Notes: generated by a model from the sequence alone, not told the origin. DNA of 64,000 nucleotides from Tetranychus cinnabarinus (GCA_022266195.1 WHVY01000001.1:17422001-17486000); one strand, 5' to 3'; numbered from the stretch's first letter, positions 1 to 12,169 are shown. Numbers and translations: made by a program.

Positions 1-506
1 CTTGATGAAAATCAACAATGAAACTTGTTGAAACCTTCAATTGACTGATTTCCGCACCTCTCTTCTGTCTTCATCTTCATCATCTTTCATCATTCTAATT
101 TATTCATTAGACGAGAAAAAAGTTCAAACATTTTACAGTTAAGATGACACTTGAAAGAATCAAATTGTTTAAAGTTTAACTCAAGGATAAATCATTTCGC
201 TAACCATTATCAATATCTTATTCAATTTTATTGCCTCCAATCCAAGGTATCGCAATAACTTATTATAAGATCAATGATTATCTTAACCGATAACACTTTT
301 ACTAGATAAATGTTTACCTTTAACCAATTCTGATCAACAATTATGCTGGATACACTTGTTGAAATCACATGCACTGTTTGACTCAATGACTGACTGATTG
401 TGACTATTTCTTACTCTCCATCTCTGTCTATTTTACATCTCTGTCTATATCTTCATCTCTTTCTAAGCCAGTGTCTCTCTGTATCTCTGTCATTCTCTGT
501 GTAAAA
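1..506. other. Upstream region of the globin gene, no gene seen
   Basis: No coding exon could be supported on either strand. The stretch is AT-rich. A CT-rich part at about 405-500 lies directly before the core promoter of the globin gene. Confidence 0.6.
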
Positions 507-540
507 TATAAATACAATTGAACAGTTTGCCTTTTCAGTC
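507..540 (+). promoter_or_regulatory. Core promoter of the globin gene: TATA box and initiator
   Basis: TATAAATA lies at 507-514. An arthropod-type initiator TCAGTC lies at 535-540, with its A at 537, thirty bases after the start of the TATA box. This is the expected spacing. It predicts a 5' UTR of about 139 bases before the ATG at 676. The start site is an inference from spacing and motif. Confidence 0.6.
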
Positions 541-675
541 AATGTTTTAACCAGCAATACGACTTGAATGAACCTTGTTTGTTGTGAAAATAGTTAAATT
601 GTTTCATTGCCTTTGTATTTTAATCCATCAAATTAACACCTTAACCGAATCATCATCACTCTAAATTGACTAATC

Positions 676-3243
676 ATGGCAGAAAGTTGTACTAACGCGC
701 TTTTAAGTGATGATGAAGTGAAAGTTATTCAATCAATCTGGTCATCAGTAATGAAAGATGCAAATACACATGGAATGAATTTTTTCCTCAAGTAAGTAAA
801 TTGGTTGATTATTTTGTTGACTACTGGTTAACCATCTTTGGGTAAATCAAATTAAATAGATGCTTTTGACACTTTCAATGGACCCAAAGTATTGGATATT
901 AAATTTTGAAGGATTCATTTGATTCTCAATCATCTTCAAGTATCTTTTCAAAATACACAAAACAATTGAAATTTTCAATAAAAATTGATACAGTTGAGAC
1001 AAGTAGCTGAATCACAATCAAGTAGTTCATTGATATCCAAACCAATGAGAATTATTGATGTTTCCCTCTAAAATTAACCCAAAATTTTGTCCTCTGTCAG
1101 TTGAAATGCATATAACAATTCAAATTTTGATCAACTTAAACTGGTTAATAAAGTAACCAATCATTGGACTAGAGAAATGGCTGGAAATGGTTTAGAATGG
1201 ATCAAATTGTAGTCAAAAATCAGCTGAAAACTGTTTTAAACCGATGTCAACAATTTGCTTTGAAATTGTGAAAGATATTAAAGTTAATTTTTATTCTTGA
1301 TTGCTTCTAATTGGAGTTGAGGAGATAACCAGAAAATATATAAGATGAGAAGGCAAAGTCTATTATAAGTGACTTTGTTTGTCATTTGTATCAACCTTCA
1401 ATTGACTTTAATTAATCTTAACACAGCTCAATGGAAATGTGAAAAAATGTAAAATTTAAAGAGGGAAAAAAGCTGATCAGAATTGGGTTGAATATGGTTA
1501 GGAATTAGATTCACCAGAATTTTTGTTTCATTCAAAAAGTGGTTTATATTCAATGTTTACATTTGTCTTTTAAATAATCATCAAATCTTGAGGCCTAAAT
1601 ACTGTTAATACCTTATTCCTATGAGAAATTAAGAGGCAAAGGTTAATTTTATAAGGCAAACCTTCAATGAGACTCAACATTTTCAAGTCAAATTATCCTG
1701 GCTCGTGTATTATATGATTAAAAAGCAATCAACATTTTTGCACTGCATTAATTGAACTTATTATAATCAGTGTTGTTCAAAGTAAATTAAGCTTCATTTA
1801 AACCACTACGTTTAGGGTAACCAGTATTTAATCAAATGGTTAAATTGTATAATCTGGTGCTATTTTCAAATTGGTTAACTTGATAGTTAACTAACACTGT
1901 TAACTAAAAATACACAGTTTGGTCTAAAGACAGTGATAAAGAGAGCGATAAGATGTGATAAAAAATTCAAAATTAAAATGTAAATGATAAGAAACTTAAA
2001 ATGAAAATATGAAAACCCATTGAAAGCAATGGAAAATCAAGACAAAATTGTGTCTTGAAAATCAAAAAAAGTGTTGAGATTAGATTACATAGTGGTTTAA
2101 ATCAGTTAAACCACAATATCTCGAAGCTATGAGATAAAACACTCGGGCTTCGCCCTCGTAGTTTATATCTCATAACTTCTCGATGCAGTGGTTTAACTAT
2201 CACTTACATTTCCATTGTTTGTACAAAAAAGGTTCCATTCTTAATATTATTGCATACAGCTTAATTGTATTCAAATGGGTAATAGATTTGAACAAGTTTC
2301 TGATTAAAATGTGTAGACATTTGCTGTTTAATGGATGTCATAAACTACTCAACAAGTAAACTCTAAATGATTTGTGATGTGATATTGAAAATTGCTCAAT
2401 TAGTTCTTGATTTGCTTTGATTTTCATCAAATTCAAGTACAATCTTGTAATTATTTTATATTCAGTTGCCACCAGGAAAAACAATAGATGGCAGTAAGAC
2501 AAACATCAAACAATCACTTTTTGAGGGAAAATGAACGCCATCTCTTAAATTCTTTGTCATTTTTTTATTTTCAGCTCTAAATCATCGAAAGAAATTTCAA
2601 TTTCACTGAAAATTATGAGTTAAAATCTTAATCTCAACAGTTTAATTGTCGATTTGTAAGATCTCGAGTTTGTGACTGATTATTGTTCAGTATGTTTTAT
2701 CAATTTGTCAACAGTGTTAAATTTACATCTTGCAAGTCAACTGCTTCGCATCTTAAGTGTAAATATTTCTAATATCTAACATTTGTATTTCTAATTAAAT
2801 ATTTACTTTTTACCATCAATTTAGATTAATAATTTCTTTATCATCCCAACAGATTCTTTCGAGATAATCCTACATTTCAAGAACGATTCGCAAGCCTTCG
2901 TAACTTGAAAACCGAGGAGGAAATGAAAGCGTCCAAGCGTCTTAAAGCCCATGCAGCTTCAGTATTTCACGCAATCACTGCCTTGGTTGATAATCTTGAT
3001 GATCTTGAGTGTGTTAGTGATATGCTCGAAAAAATCGCCGCAAATCACTTGAGACGTAAAGTTAATTGGCCCTTTTTTGATCGAATAGCTTTGTGTATTG
3101 TTGCTTTTCTTAGTGAGACTCTTGGACCTCAAATAATGGATTCAAAGGCAACAACCGCATGGACCAAAGTTCTCAATGTAATCACGGAAACGGTTAAAAG
3201 AGTTGAAGCTGAACAACTCGAGACACAAAGTGCTTCATCCTGA
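676..3243 (+). CDS. Single-domain globin, two exons
   Basis: Exons are 676-791 and 2853-3243 (507 bases, 168 residues). The protein is a 3-over-3 globin that should bind haem and oxygen; with no signal peptide it is probably intracellular. Phe51 fits position CD1, His72 fits the distal E7 position and His104 the proximal F8 position; the CD1-E7 spacing of 21 equals that of myoglobin. The intron lies after the second base of codon 39, twelve codons before CD1, which is the ancient B12.2 position. The second classical globin intron (G7.0) is absent. The 2061-base intron carries a mobile element. An AATAAA signal is at 3598-3603. The motifs make the family certain; the physiological role is not known. 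Confidence 0.93.
1797..2196 (+). mobile_element. MITE-like element, copy 1, inside the globin intron
   Basis: About 400 bases bounded by inverted ends (TTTAAACCACTACG on the left, GCAGTGGTTTAA on the right). It has no open frame. Internally it carries another copy of the end sequence (near 2093-2112) and a strong hairpin at about 2118-2183 built around CTCGGGCTTCGCCCTCG. A nearly identical copy in the opposite orientation lies at 58914-59316. This fits a non-autonomous DNA transposon; no clear target-site duplication could be defined. Confidence 0.75.
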
Positions 3244-3603
3244 AGATGGACTGTTTTCACTTGCTAAACTTGGACCTTTCCTTTTCTCTGACCATTATAA
3301 TGAGTTAATGACAAGCAAATACAAGCGATTACAAAATTTTAGGTGTTATTTGACTAGCTGTGCTTTAAACTCTAACCTCTTACTTATGTTTCAACGTTCA
3401 TTCATCTGACTGTTAGCTTCTGACACCATTAAATTACTAGTTTAGCAATCTGTAACCTAGCTTTCCAAAGTGGTTCTTTCTAATCAAGTTTTTATCATGA
3501 TACATGCGACGACCGATCAATTGGATTAATTTACTTATGTTCAAGCTCCATCTATCGTTTAATAATCAAACAAAATCGCTCAACAATTTTGACTTTTAAT
3601 AAA

Positions 3604-4166
3604 CTATGTTTATAATCAACTCAAACAGTTAATTTGCAAAATGTTTATTGAAAGGTTGATACGGGAATTGTTGAAATATTGCTGAACCTTAGTGATGTAT
3701 GATATTGAAAATGTCTGAATTTGTCAAATTGCTAATGATCAGCATGAACTTAAACAATTGTTGTTTAGATCAAGATTATGTTGATGAAGTAAATGAATAA
3801 ATTGTGCTTTTAGAATTGAAAAAAGGTTTTGATTTAATGGCAATATATCGTTAAGTATTTTTGCTTTTTGATTGTCTTTCAGTTCCATAGATCATTTTTT
3901 CATTGCAAGAAATTACATAGATTTTCCATATCATGACTGTGGTAATAATTTAAATTTTAAATTTATTTAAAGACCATGAAGCAAAAAGTAATTAGCTGAT
4001 TGATGACATGTACACGATGAAAAGTTGAATGTTGATTAGAAATTTGGTTCAAAAAACAATCAAAGTGTGCATAGATATGCAAGTAATTTGGTGATTTTGG
4101 TAAAAGTTAGTTTCACTTTTGGATCCATTTTTCAAATCATCAATCAAGTTGATTAAGTGACAATGG
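3604..4166. other. Gap between convergent globin and phospholipase A2 genes
   Basis: AT-rich sequence between the globin poly(A) signal and the stop codon of the phospholipase gene on the other strand. Nothing else is seen. Confidence 0.6.
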
Positions 4167-7100
4167 TTAGAATGATAATCCATTTCTGACGATAGCTTTC
4201 CTTATTTTTCCAAATTTGAGGCATTTTCCCCACCAAGATCTCTTCTTGCATGTTGGTTCCTTTTTGAATACAAAGCATTTGGTTTGTACAACATTGAAAA
4301 ACATTTTACCCACTAAATTGGATGATCCAGTGTTGGATATACGAAGACAAGAGCGAAACCTAAAAATTGAATAAAGAGAAGAAAAACAATTAATAGAAAT
4401 GATTGACCAGAAAATGTCTCAAATAAAACTCGAGCGTAACTCAGATATTATTAGATATTAGGTTTGCGAGTAGATTTATGGGTAATTTAATGATGATTTA
4501 AGGATTGACAATTGCGATTTCTAGTTAAATTGAAATCTCAAAATGTCCAACATTATGTCACTGACTGATGTCTACTAATGAGATATAAAGTTGATGGATG
4601 CAGACAAAAGATGATCAGGGATAAAGGCTGAAAGAGGAGGGTGAAGAAAAGGCACAAGGAAGGAGCACAAAACACAGAGACAGAAGATGAAATGGAAGAG
4701 ATCAAGATGATGATAAGTTGGTCTTAAGAAAAGATGATGCTGTTAACAACAAACAAAATCGAATCAAGTTGACCGTGAAAAACAAGTGGACACACAAAAG
4801 TAACAAAGCTAGAAAATATGTTGATCATATCATAAGAAAGGGATGATGATTATTATTTCTGTATCCAACCTTTATATACACCAAAGGGGGAAGAATGATG
4901 ACCATTGGTAATACACAAAGAAGATGATAAAGAAAAGGAAAGAAAGATAATTGTACCATTAGATGTATTTCATCTTAACTAACCCAAAAAATATACACTT
5001 GCTGTTGACGTGAATTTGACCGTTATTATAGTTTGAGGGACTGTTTGTACATTACCCTTTGATTTGTTACCATAATGGGTTAACCAATTCATCTGAAATT
5101 TTTTCTGATATACTTTCAATCCTTGATTTACAATAAAATAAATTAATCAACATTAAGTCTGAGAACAATTAAGAATAACTGTTAGCTAACCTGTTCTTGA
5201 ATAATAACAATGAAGAAATGATTAGTAGTGAAAATGAAATGATATTGTTGGTTAGTTGGTCAGTCAGTCAATAGAGTTAATCTGATGAGCAACAAAAAGG
5301 ATTAGTGATTATTATCAATTGATATAATTGAAATGATGATTGGATACAAAAATGATCATCATATTTACCATTCTCATCTGAATCTGCTCAACTTCAAAAT
5401 CTACTCATCATTTTCATAGTTTCATCTTTTAATGATGATATGATCAAGTTAATACTCTTCTCGGCGACTTATCCTTTTTATCCAAAAGACACAATACAAA
5501 TGAATAGTTTCTGGTGGATAATTTTTTTCCACGTATAATAATGTTACTTTTTTGCCATCTCAAAATATCATTATGATGATGTTACCCTGCTAATATCGAT
5601 AACAATCATTCTCACTCTGCCATCCTCCTCCTTATCTTCCTCTCTCCAACATCTTCACCGTCTTCCATAGTTAATAAGTCCATACAGAAATAATATAAAA
5701 CGTTTTTCTTCATCTTTTTCCTCATAATCATCCTTTTCTTTCCTATTCTCCTGTAAACGTTATTATCATTTACTCATGATATTTTCATGTATCCATACAT
5801 CTTCTTACTGATCTTTTTTTTCATTGATGCTAGGTTAATGAATAATATAGAGAGTAAAATGATGTACAATAATGCAATTGATTTGTGTACTCTATTGATA
5901 TCCAATTAAATTTATCACTTGAAACTATTCTCTCATTTAACCTTAATGAAGACAGTTGAATGAACAAAATATTAATACATTGAAGTATCAGCTTTTCCGG
6001 GTTTGACCTCATTCTATTCCATCTTTACATTAAATCCACCTTTACCATGATGATTAATATTAATCATGATTATGATCATGTAAGCATCAACCAATTGTTC
6101 AACTATATCATTGGATTTCAATTAACCTGCATATCAATATGGGTAAAAGGTTTGGTTAGGTTAGCAGGGCGATGAATAGCTGGACTTTTGGGACACTTTG
6201 ATTTTTATAATGAACGAATGGACTTGCCTTTCATCACAGTCACAATGGCTGATAACATAGAGACGATAATTGAAAAGATGATATTTCCGAGTTAAGGGCA
6301 AAATTGTGTATTTACAGTGATCATGATCTCGACAGCATCGATCAGTTGAGCTTCGACGGCCAAGCTGTTTAAAGTGATCACTTGTGGTTCCTTTTCCACA
6401 CCAATTTGTTCCCGGAAATGTCATTAAATCAGCTCGTTTCCAGCGCTAAATAAAACAACCAAATAAAGATTATTATTAGCATTATTTTTCAATTTCGGGT
6501 TGACAGTTAAAGAGAAAGTGAGAATCAATTACAAAATGAATGACAAGCAGAGGCAACCAGATTTTGAGGCAAGACATATTGAAAGATTGTTTCCAATAGT
6601 TAAATACAGAGCTAAGGTTAATAGTATAAATGTACAAGATTAATTAGCATATGCATATTAAAAAGCTAATGCATGTATTATAATCTTGTTAGGGTCAAAT
6701 GTTTTAAATTACACTGTGAACTTTACGGTTATTTGACAATTGACAAATTTTCTCACAGATACTTCAGGCCTGTGCTTTACTCTCAATTGCAAATCAAATA
6801 TATTATTGACAAGGCTGCAAGATTCCATCTGGCAATGTCAGAGTCGTAATTAAACGTACAATATGATTGTCGATCATATGAGCATATACTGACCTTTGAC
6901 TTCAATCGCCGGCGAATTAAGGTATGAAGTTGGTCACATTGGTTGATCAGGAAATTTCGTTGTGAGACAAACATTGCTTCGGGTTGTAACTGTAATCCTC
7001 CATTTCCACCATCTCTTGAATTTGAAAACAGCTCATGGCTAAATTATGATTAATAGACATAAAAACTAATTAGACCTAAAACATAATTCTTATTAACCTA

Positions 7101-7888
7101 GATTATAATTTCTATAAAAGTCTAAATAATCACACAAAGAAATAATAGAAAGTTGAAACATCTTGTGCGTATACACAAGACATGACTTTCACTGAGCACA
7201 AGTTAGCTTATATTCTGATTAGAAAGACAGTAATTCATCAAGCTATCATTGAAAATGTAGCTATTAATTGAATAGTTTTAACCTCAATACCTAATTAAAC
7301 ACTGAACTTGATAATTTATAAATATGAAAAGAAGGTAAAAGCATTTGCTGTGGATGATTCAATCTTACCAAGTCCCATTTGGTGGATCAACTGTTAGCCT
7401 TTTGATAGTTTCCGGATCTTCACTAAACTCACAATCAACCAGTTGGTCATCAATGTACCATAATTGTAAAATATCATGTCCATTAGTAATCTGATGAACA
7501 CACAAAAGATAAATGAGAAAACAAAGGGACAGAAAGAATAGAAAAAATATCAAAAATTAAAAACTCAATTCACAAAGAGTAACGTCTGACTTATCTTCTG
7601 TTTCTCTCTTAACCTTACACTTGAAATTTTTGAATAATATTTAAAAATTGAAATTTTGATAATTACCTGTTGTAGTCGATAATTTTGAATCTTTGTTTCC
7701 ATTCCAGTTAAATTGTTCCATCTCACTTTAATTGTAACCTCACCATCTGACAATGTAGTCTTTGAAATGTGATTAAAGCCTTCAAGTGATTGGTTCCCTC
7801 CAACACTGATGTCAACTTGAATAGCGGGAAAATTGATCAAGAAAATGTAAATAATGACAAAAACTTTACAAATGGCCAGTGGAAACAT
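4167..7888 (-). CDS. Secreted group III (bee-venom-type) phospholipase A2
   Basis: Five exons: 7667-7888, 7369-7490, 6894-7038, 6228-6445 and 4167-4359 (900 bases, 299 residues); all junctions keep frame. The family hydrolyses the sn-2 ester of phospholipids with calcium. The first ATG at 7886-7888 gives a hydrophobic signal peptide. An N-terminal extension of about 165 residues precedes the catalytic domain. Exon 4 carries the calcium loop (PGTNWCGKG) and the catalytic CCRDHDHC, with 23 residues before SHCDCD as in bee venom enzyme; exon 5 supplies the rest (FRSCL, VGKMFFN, TKC, three further Cys). The fourth intron starts with GC in an AG|GCAAGT context, which is needed to join DCDE-R to FRSCL. 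Sequence does not tell whether it is digestive, signalling or venom-like. Confidence 0.93.
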
Positions 7889-8423
7889 GAGTAACACTAA
7901 TACAAATCGTAGTTATCAAACAAAATGGTAAAATCCAAATCCAAATGCAAAGTACAAGCAAACTTTAAGCAATAAAAAGAAGTGAAAAGTTTATCGTAAA
8001 CATACAAAAAAGAAATAGTGAAAGAATTAATTCAACTCCAATTAAACTGCTAAACAGCAATTAATAAACAGTGCAAACAAAATACAATCATAAGCTGTTG
8101 AACTAGACTATTGTGGACAACGATAAGAGCGACAATAAAGGCAAATATAAAAGCAAAGATCTCCAAAAATTGTCAAACATTTTGGTCCTTTCGGGATCAT
8201 GCGTAAGTCACCGAAAATAAAGTCAAACAATTAACAATTAACAAAGCCAAACCTTGAACATCTAGTTAAATGAGAGCCTCGAAAATCAAGCAAGAATCAA
8301 GACAATCAACAAAAAGAATCGTCAATTGATCTTGACTAATAGAAGTCGAATTAGAAAACAAAATTTTAATCAAAATTTGCTTTTCACCAATGTATTGGAT
8401 ATTAATAGGACTTCCTGCATGTT
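7889..8423. other. Gap between the divergent phospholipase and tRNA genes
   Basis: AT-rich sequence that must hold the 5' UTR and promoter of the phospholipase gene. No TATA box is clear enough to name and no further gene is seen. Confidence 0.5.
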
Positions 8424-8497
8424 GGCTTTGTGGCTTAGTTGGTTAAAGCGCCTGTCTAGTAAACAGGAGATCCTGGGTTCGAATCCCAGCAAAGCCT
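8424..8497 (+). tRNA. tRNA-Thr (anticodon AGT)
   Basis: A complete cloverleaf. The acceptor stem GGCTTTG pairs with CAAAGCC, the D arm holds the A box TGGCTTAGTTGG, the anticodon stem CCTGT/ACAGG encloses loop CTAGTAA with anticodon AGT, and the T arm holds the B box GGTTCGAATCC. No intron is present. The anticodon reads threonine codons after A34 is modified to inosine. Confidence 0.96.
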
Positions 8498-8503
8498 TTT
8501 TTT
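8497..8503 (+). terminator. RNA polymerase III terminator of tRNA-Thr
   Basis: A run of seven T starts at the discriminator position of the tRNA, which is the standard Pol III stop signal. Confidence 0.85.
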
Positions 8504-9035
8504 ATTCTTGCATCAGGCTTGTGCTTTTTTAAGCCGTGTGTTTTGGTTGATTGGCTTTTTCTCGGACTTACTCTCTTTTTGCTTATCGGTGAACTTTATT
8601 GGCCTACTTAAGTAGACTTTAAATTGATTTTTGTTACTCAGTTTTGCCTGGTTCCTGTTTAACTGTTAATGTTGGATTTTTTTTACTCTGTTATGGTAAG
8701 TCTCATTTTGTTTGTTGTTCCTGTTGATGATGAAAATTTTTGCCTTTTTTTGTTTTTTTTTGAATCCATTTGTTTGTTTATTGTAATCTTTTGAAGGCTT
8801 TTTTGTTTGATTTTTTATTATCTTTTCCATCTTCTATGTGCTTCTGTCTATCTAGCGGCATCATTTTTAATCAATCTTTACTTCTTTCTATGCTTTTCCA
8901 CTTTACTTTTCTTCCTGTTCACCCTTTAGTAACTCAGGTATCCTTTGGTAATGCGTCTTCATCTTTAACCCTTTTCTGGATTTAAATTTTGTTCTGTGAT
9001 ATGTAATTTGTGTTCTTTGGTCATCTATTAACATC
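8504..9035. other. T-rich gap before the helicase-like gene
   Basis: Strongly T-rich on the plus strand. It contains an in-frame TGA at 8997-8999 ahead of the ATG at 9036 and no AG splice acceptor between the two, so the coding region downstream starts at 9036. No gene is seen. Confidence 0.6.
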
Positions 9036-11108
9036 ATGATTGAGTTGGAAGTTAAAAAAGAACCCAGTGAGACTTGGAGGGAAACAAATGGTGACAACAT
9101 TGGAAATGCTTCCAATGCACAGCTGACTGGAGGTAAAGTTGGATCATCATCGTTCTTGCAGCTTGCTGGTTACAATGGTGTTGTTCAAGATGGTGAACAT
9201 CTTAATGGAACTTCCATTAACAGTTATGGCAATGGTGGTGATGCTGGTCGTACTGAGTTAGATGATTTAGGTGAGGAAATACTCCTCGAGGAAAGAGATA
9301 TTCAAATTTATGAAGAGCTTCTTACCAGAATGAGAAATGAGGTTATCATCAAGGAACCTACATGCAGTCGTTTGATTGTAAGTGAAAGGAAAAAGAAGAT
9401 TAATTTAAACCTTGAAGATGAACAAAATTGTCAAATGATCACCTTGCCCGAAGATCATCTCAATAGTGCTTGGTCGTCCTTTAGATATCCGAGAAATTAT
9501 GATGATTTCTTGGAACTTATATTCACATGGGCTGATAATTATCTCAATGATCAGGAATGGCCTCAAGAGGAAATTTTTTTCAAGTTAAGAAATTACGCTT
9601 ATGCACCAAAATATACTTCGTTCAAATTTTATTCTCAAGCATATCTGTCAAATTTGGTTGGATTGTTTTATGCAAAGCTCAAAAAAGAAACTAGTAGTTG
9701 GCAAAAATCATCGAAATATATAAAAGACAAAGGAGTTATCGGTACAGTCGACACTGTTAAAAGTGAAGATCAATGGTCTGAAATAGTTTTCAAGCTATTA
9801 ACTGACTTGGATACTCTGAAATTTGGTAACTGTTGTGTCTTAAGTGTCGTCGATTCTTACAATTCTTCTGACCGATTGTATTTTGGCTCAATTCTAGGAA
9901 AAGACAAAATATCGATTGAAAACCGAAAACTCACCCTCTTGACTGTTAAAGTTTTTGAATTCGTCCCCGTTTCTGGTGATAAATTCGCTTTATTAAGCTT
10001 ATTTCGTACTCATCATATTTATACATCCGCTGAATGCCTTTTCAAATTAGAGACATCGCAATATCTTCAACACTATCTCAGTCCAAGCTTAAAATCAGGC
10101 CCTTCTGGTGTACAGCTTAGACTCGATGAAAAAACCTTAACCGATTTTGATCGTGATGCAATTTTCAAAGCTGTTGATACTTTTTCATTGTCAATACCTG
10201 ACATCTCCCCTGTGAGTTGCATAGATTTCAGAGAAATGGACACATCACTTAAAGATCTTACCGATTTTGTGGTGGAAATTTTACTTGCCATGCGATCAGC
10301 CCCACTTGACATTCGTTGGATCAATTTGGATATTCCAGCTTTGGTAATCAGCAAAGATGAAGATATACTTTCCTCTTTACATGAAAAGTTTAAAAAGGCT
10401 GATTTTTCTATTTATCGAATTGGTAGTAGAAGTTCACCAATAAATCTGCGTGAAAAAATTCCGATGGTCAGCAAAGCTTTAGCTAAAGCCTTTTCTCGCA
10501 CAAAATTCCTAGAAGACGCTCCCGAGTATGAAAAGTTAGTTGAACAGTGGGATTTTGTTGATGAAGGAATATTTCAGAACGATGAGCAAAAGAAATTGTA
10601 CAACGAGCTAACTGATGTAGCCAAAATTTTCGCTCTTCGCAATTCCGCGGTTGTATTGGGAAACATTTACGATGTATGCAATGATTTAGCCATCAATAGC
10701 TCTTTATGCCAAATACCTGTTTGTTTAATTCTCGGAGCCTCATCGATTCCTGAATGTTTTACTCTACCGCTAATGAAATATGGTTGTGAAAAATTTATCC
10801 TAATTGATAGAGAAATCACTTCAGGGACCAAATCTCTATTCAACCGTCTTGTTTCAATTTACGAAGAGGAACAATTACCTGTTAAAGGAGCTAAATGTTG
10901 CATTGTAACAAATGTCAAGAAAAAGGTTAAAATACCTGAACCACCCAAAGTCAGTCGACATAAAATTATTGAAGAAAGTGCCAAAGACTCAGCTTCAACT
11001 TCATCAACAACGCCAGGATATAATCCTGAACAACGTAAAAACCCTCGAAACCGTATGCCCTATTGCCCTAAACCCACCGCTAATCCAACCAATGATTCAA
11101 ATAAATGA
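9036..11108 (+). CDS. Sen1/senataxin-like SF1 helicase relative lacking ATP-binding motifs (pseudohelicase)
   Basis: An intronless frame of 690 residues with an in-frame stop 37 bases upstream of its ATG. After an acidic N-terminus, residues about 145-260 resemble the stalk region before a Sen1-type helicase core. Residues about 265-345 resemble its beta-barrel, ending in LQHYLSPS where relatives have a similar phrase. A RecA1-like stretch then follows the expected order: residue 369 on (the glutamine-motif region), about 433 ALVIS (motif Ia position), about 461 YRIGS, about 564 LILGASSIPE where relatives have a DEAxQ box, and about 587 LIDRE where they have VGDP. The Walker A lysine loop is absent near residue 393 and the Walker B acids are absent. 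RecA2 is missing; a Lys/Pro/Ser-rich tail ends the protein. The homology is my alignment by eye. If right, the protein cannot hydrolyse ATP conventionally. Confidence 0.6.
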   Translation: MIELEVKKEPSETWRETNGDNIGNASNAQLTGGKVGSSSFLQLAGYNGVVQDGEHLNGTSINSYGNGGDAGRTELDDLGEEILLEERDIQIYEELLTRMRNEVIIKEPTCSRLIVSERKKKINLNLEDEQNCQMITLPEDHLNSAWSSFRYPRNYDDFLELIFTWADNYLNDQEWPQEEIFFKLRNYAYAPKYTSFKFYSQAYLSNLVGLFYAKLKKETSSWQKSSKYIKDKGVIGTVDTVKSEDQWSEIVFKLLTDLDTLKFGNCCVLSVVDSYNSSDRLYFGSILGKDKISIENRKLTLLTVKVFEFVPVSGDKFALLSLFRTHHIYTSAECLFKLETSQYLQHYLSPSLKSGPSGVQLRLDEKTLTDFDRDAIFKAVDTFSLSIPDISPVSCIDFREMDTSLKDLTDFVVEILLAMRSAPLDIRWINLDIPALVISKDEDILSSLHEKFKKADFSIYRIGSRSSPINLREKIPMVSKALAKAFSRTKFLEDAPEYEKLVEQWDFVDEGIFQNDEQKKLYNELTDVAKIFALRNSAVVLGNIYDVCNDLAINSSLCQIPVCLILGASSIPECFTLPLMKYGCEKFILIDREITSGTKSLFNRLVSIYEEEQLPVKGAKCCIVTNVKKKVKIPEPPKVSRHKIIEESAKDSASTSSTTPGYNPEQRKNPRNRMPYCPKPTANPTNDSNK

Positions 11109-11119
11109 GTCAATCGTGT

Positions 11120-11226
11120 AGGGTGTCTTTTAAATTTGTATAATTTGTTAAACTCAAATTTAAATCTAATTTCTCATTCACCGTTAGAGTTCAAATTAAC
11201 AAAAGTACAAATTTAAGGGACACCCT
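11120..11226. repeat. Short inverted-repeat element after the pseudohelicase gene
   Basis: Two imperfect inverted arms of about 40 bases, beginning AGGGTGTCTTTTAAATTTGT at 11120 and ending at 11226 with the complement (AAATTTAAGGGACACCCT), enclose a short AT-rich loop. It begins 12 bases after the stop codon, so it would fold into a hairpin in the 3' UTR. It looks like a small MITE or a solo inverted repeat. No autonomous partner is in the window. Confidence 0.65.
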
Positions 11227-12169
11227 TTTGGAAAATATTCAATTACTTATAGTTCAAACTAAAAAATTGTTAATAATAATTAATATATTTATTTAAGTTG
11301 ACATCATTTCTATAAATTAATTTACAAAAAGTTAAATTAATTATCATAAAATTGATCTTTGAAAAAATTAAAAACCTATATTACCTAAATTATAATCTTT
11401 TTTCACTTCTTTATCATCGTCAATAATCGGAAGGACACTCATTTGAACAATTAAACTTCGAGTAATGATGAATATTAATCAATAAATTAAATTAAATTTG
11501 ATTTCATTAAACTATTTCTTTAAAGCGCCATCTTTCAACCAAACCAAACTAACGCCATCTACTCGATAACCAAAAATAATAAAAATGTAGATGAAATGTT
11601 CGATCAATTTGATTACTGTAATTGATTGTTTAATTTTAATATTGTGTACAATTTAACTTAATTTCACTGTTCTTTTTGCACTTAAACCCTCAATTAAAGC
11701 GCTCATTAAACAGCCTTTTATCCAGTGGCTGTTTCAAAATTTTAAAGTGGTTCTAGTTCAAACAGTTACTCGAGGATTTGTATGTTTCATTACATCTCCT
11801 TTTCAACCTTTTACCTGTTACAAACCTCAAAATTATGAAGTGCAAATTCGTCGTTTATCCATTATCATTAATTTTATTACCTTTGGAAAATGCTCACATT
11901 CAATAACTTGCTAAATTGTGTATCTCTGCAATTTCGCTTATGTCTAATCCATTTCGCCATTGTATTACTCCTTAGATGCTCCAATTATGTTTGTTTTTAG
12001 TAAAGCCAAGCTTTCTAGAAAATTTTCTATCTATAATTGTGTAATTAATGTTCAACATTTCCACTAAAAACGCAGCAATCTCTACTCATCACCCACAATT
12101 TACACAATCTAGTTTAATCTAGTTGTTCGTGAATCTCAATACCATTAAATTAATCAACTAAAATTCTCA
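11227..12169. other. Gap between pseudohelicase and EB-module genes
   Basis: AT-rich sequence with no supported coding exon. It should include the promoter of the EB-module gene, but no motif stands out. Confidence 0.55.

Noticed and set aside
7889..7897. A start of phospholipase A2 three codons upstream
   Set aside because: That codon is GTG; the first ATG in frame is at 7886-7888 and gives a good signal peptide.
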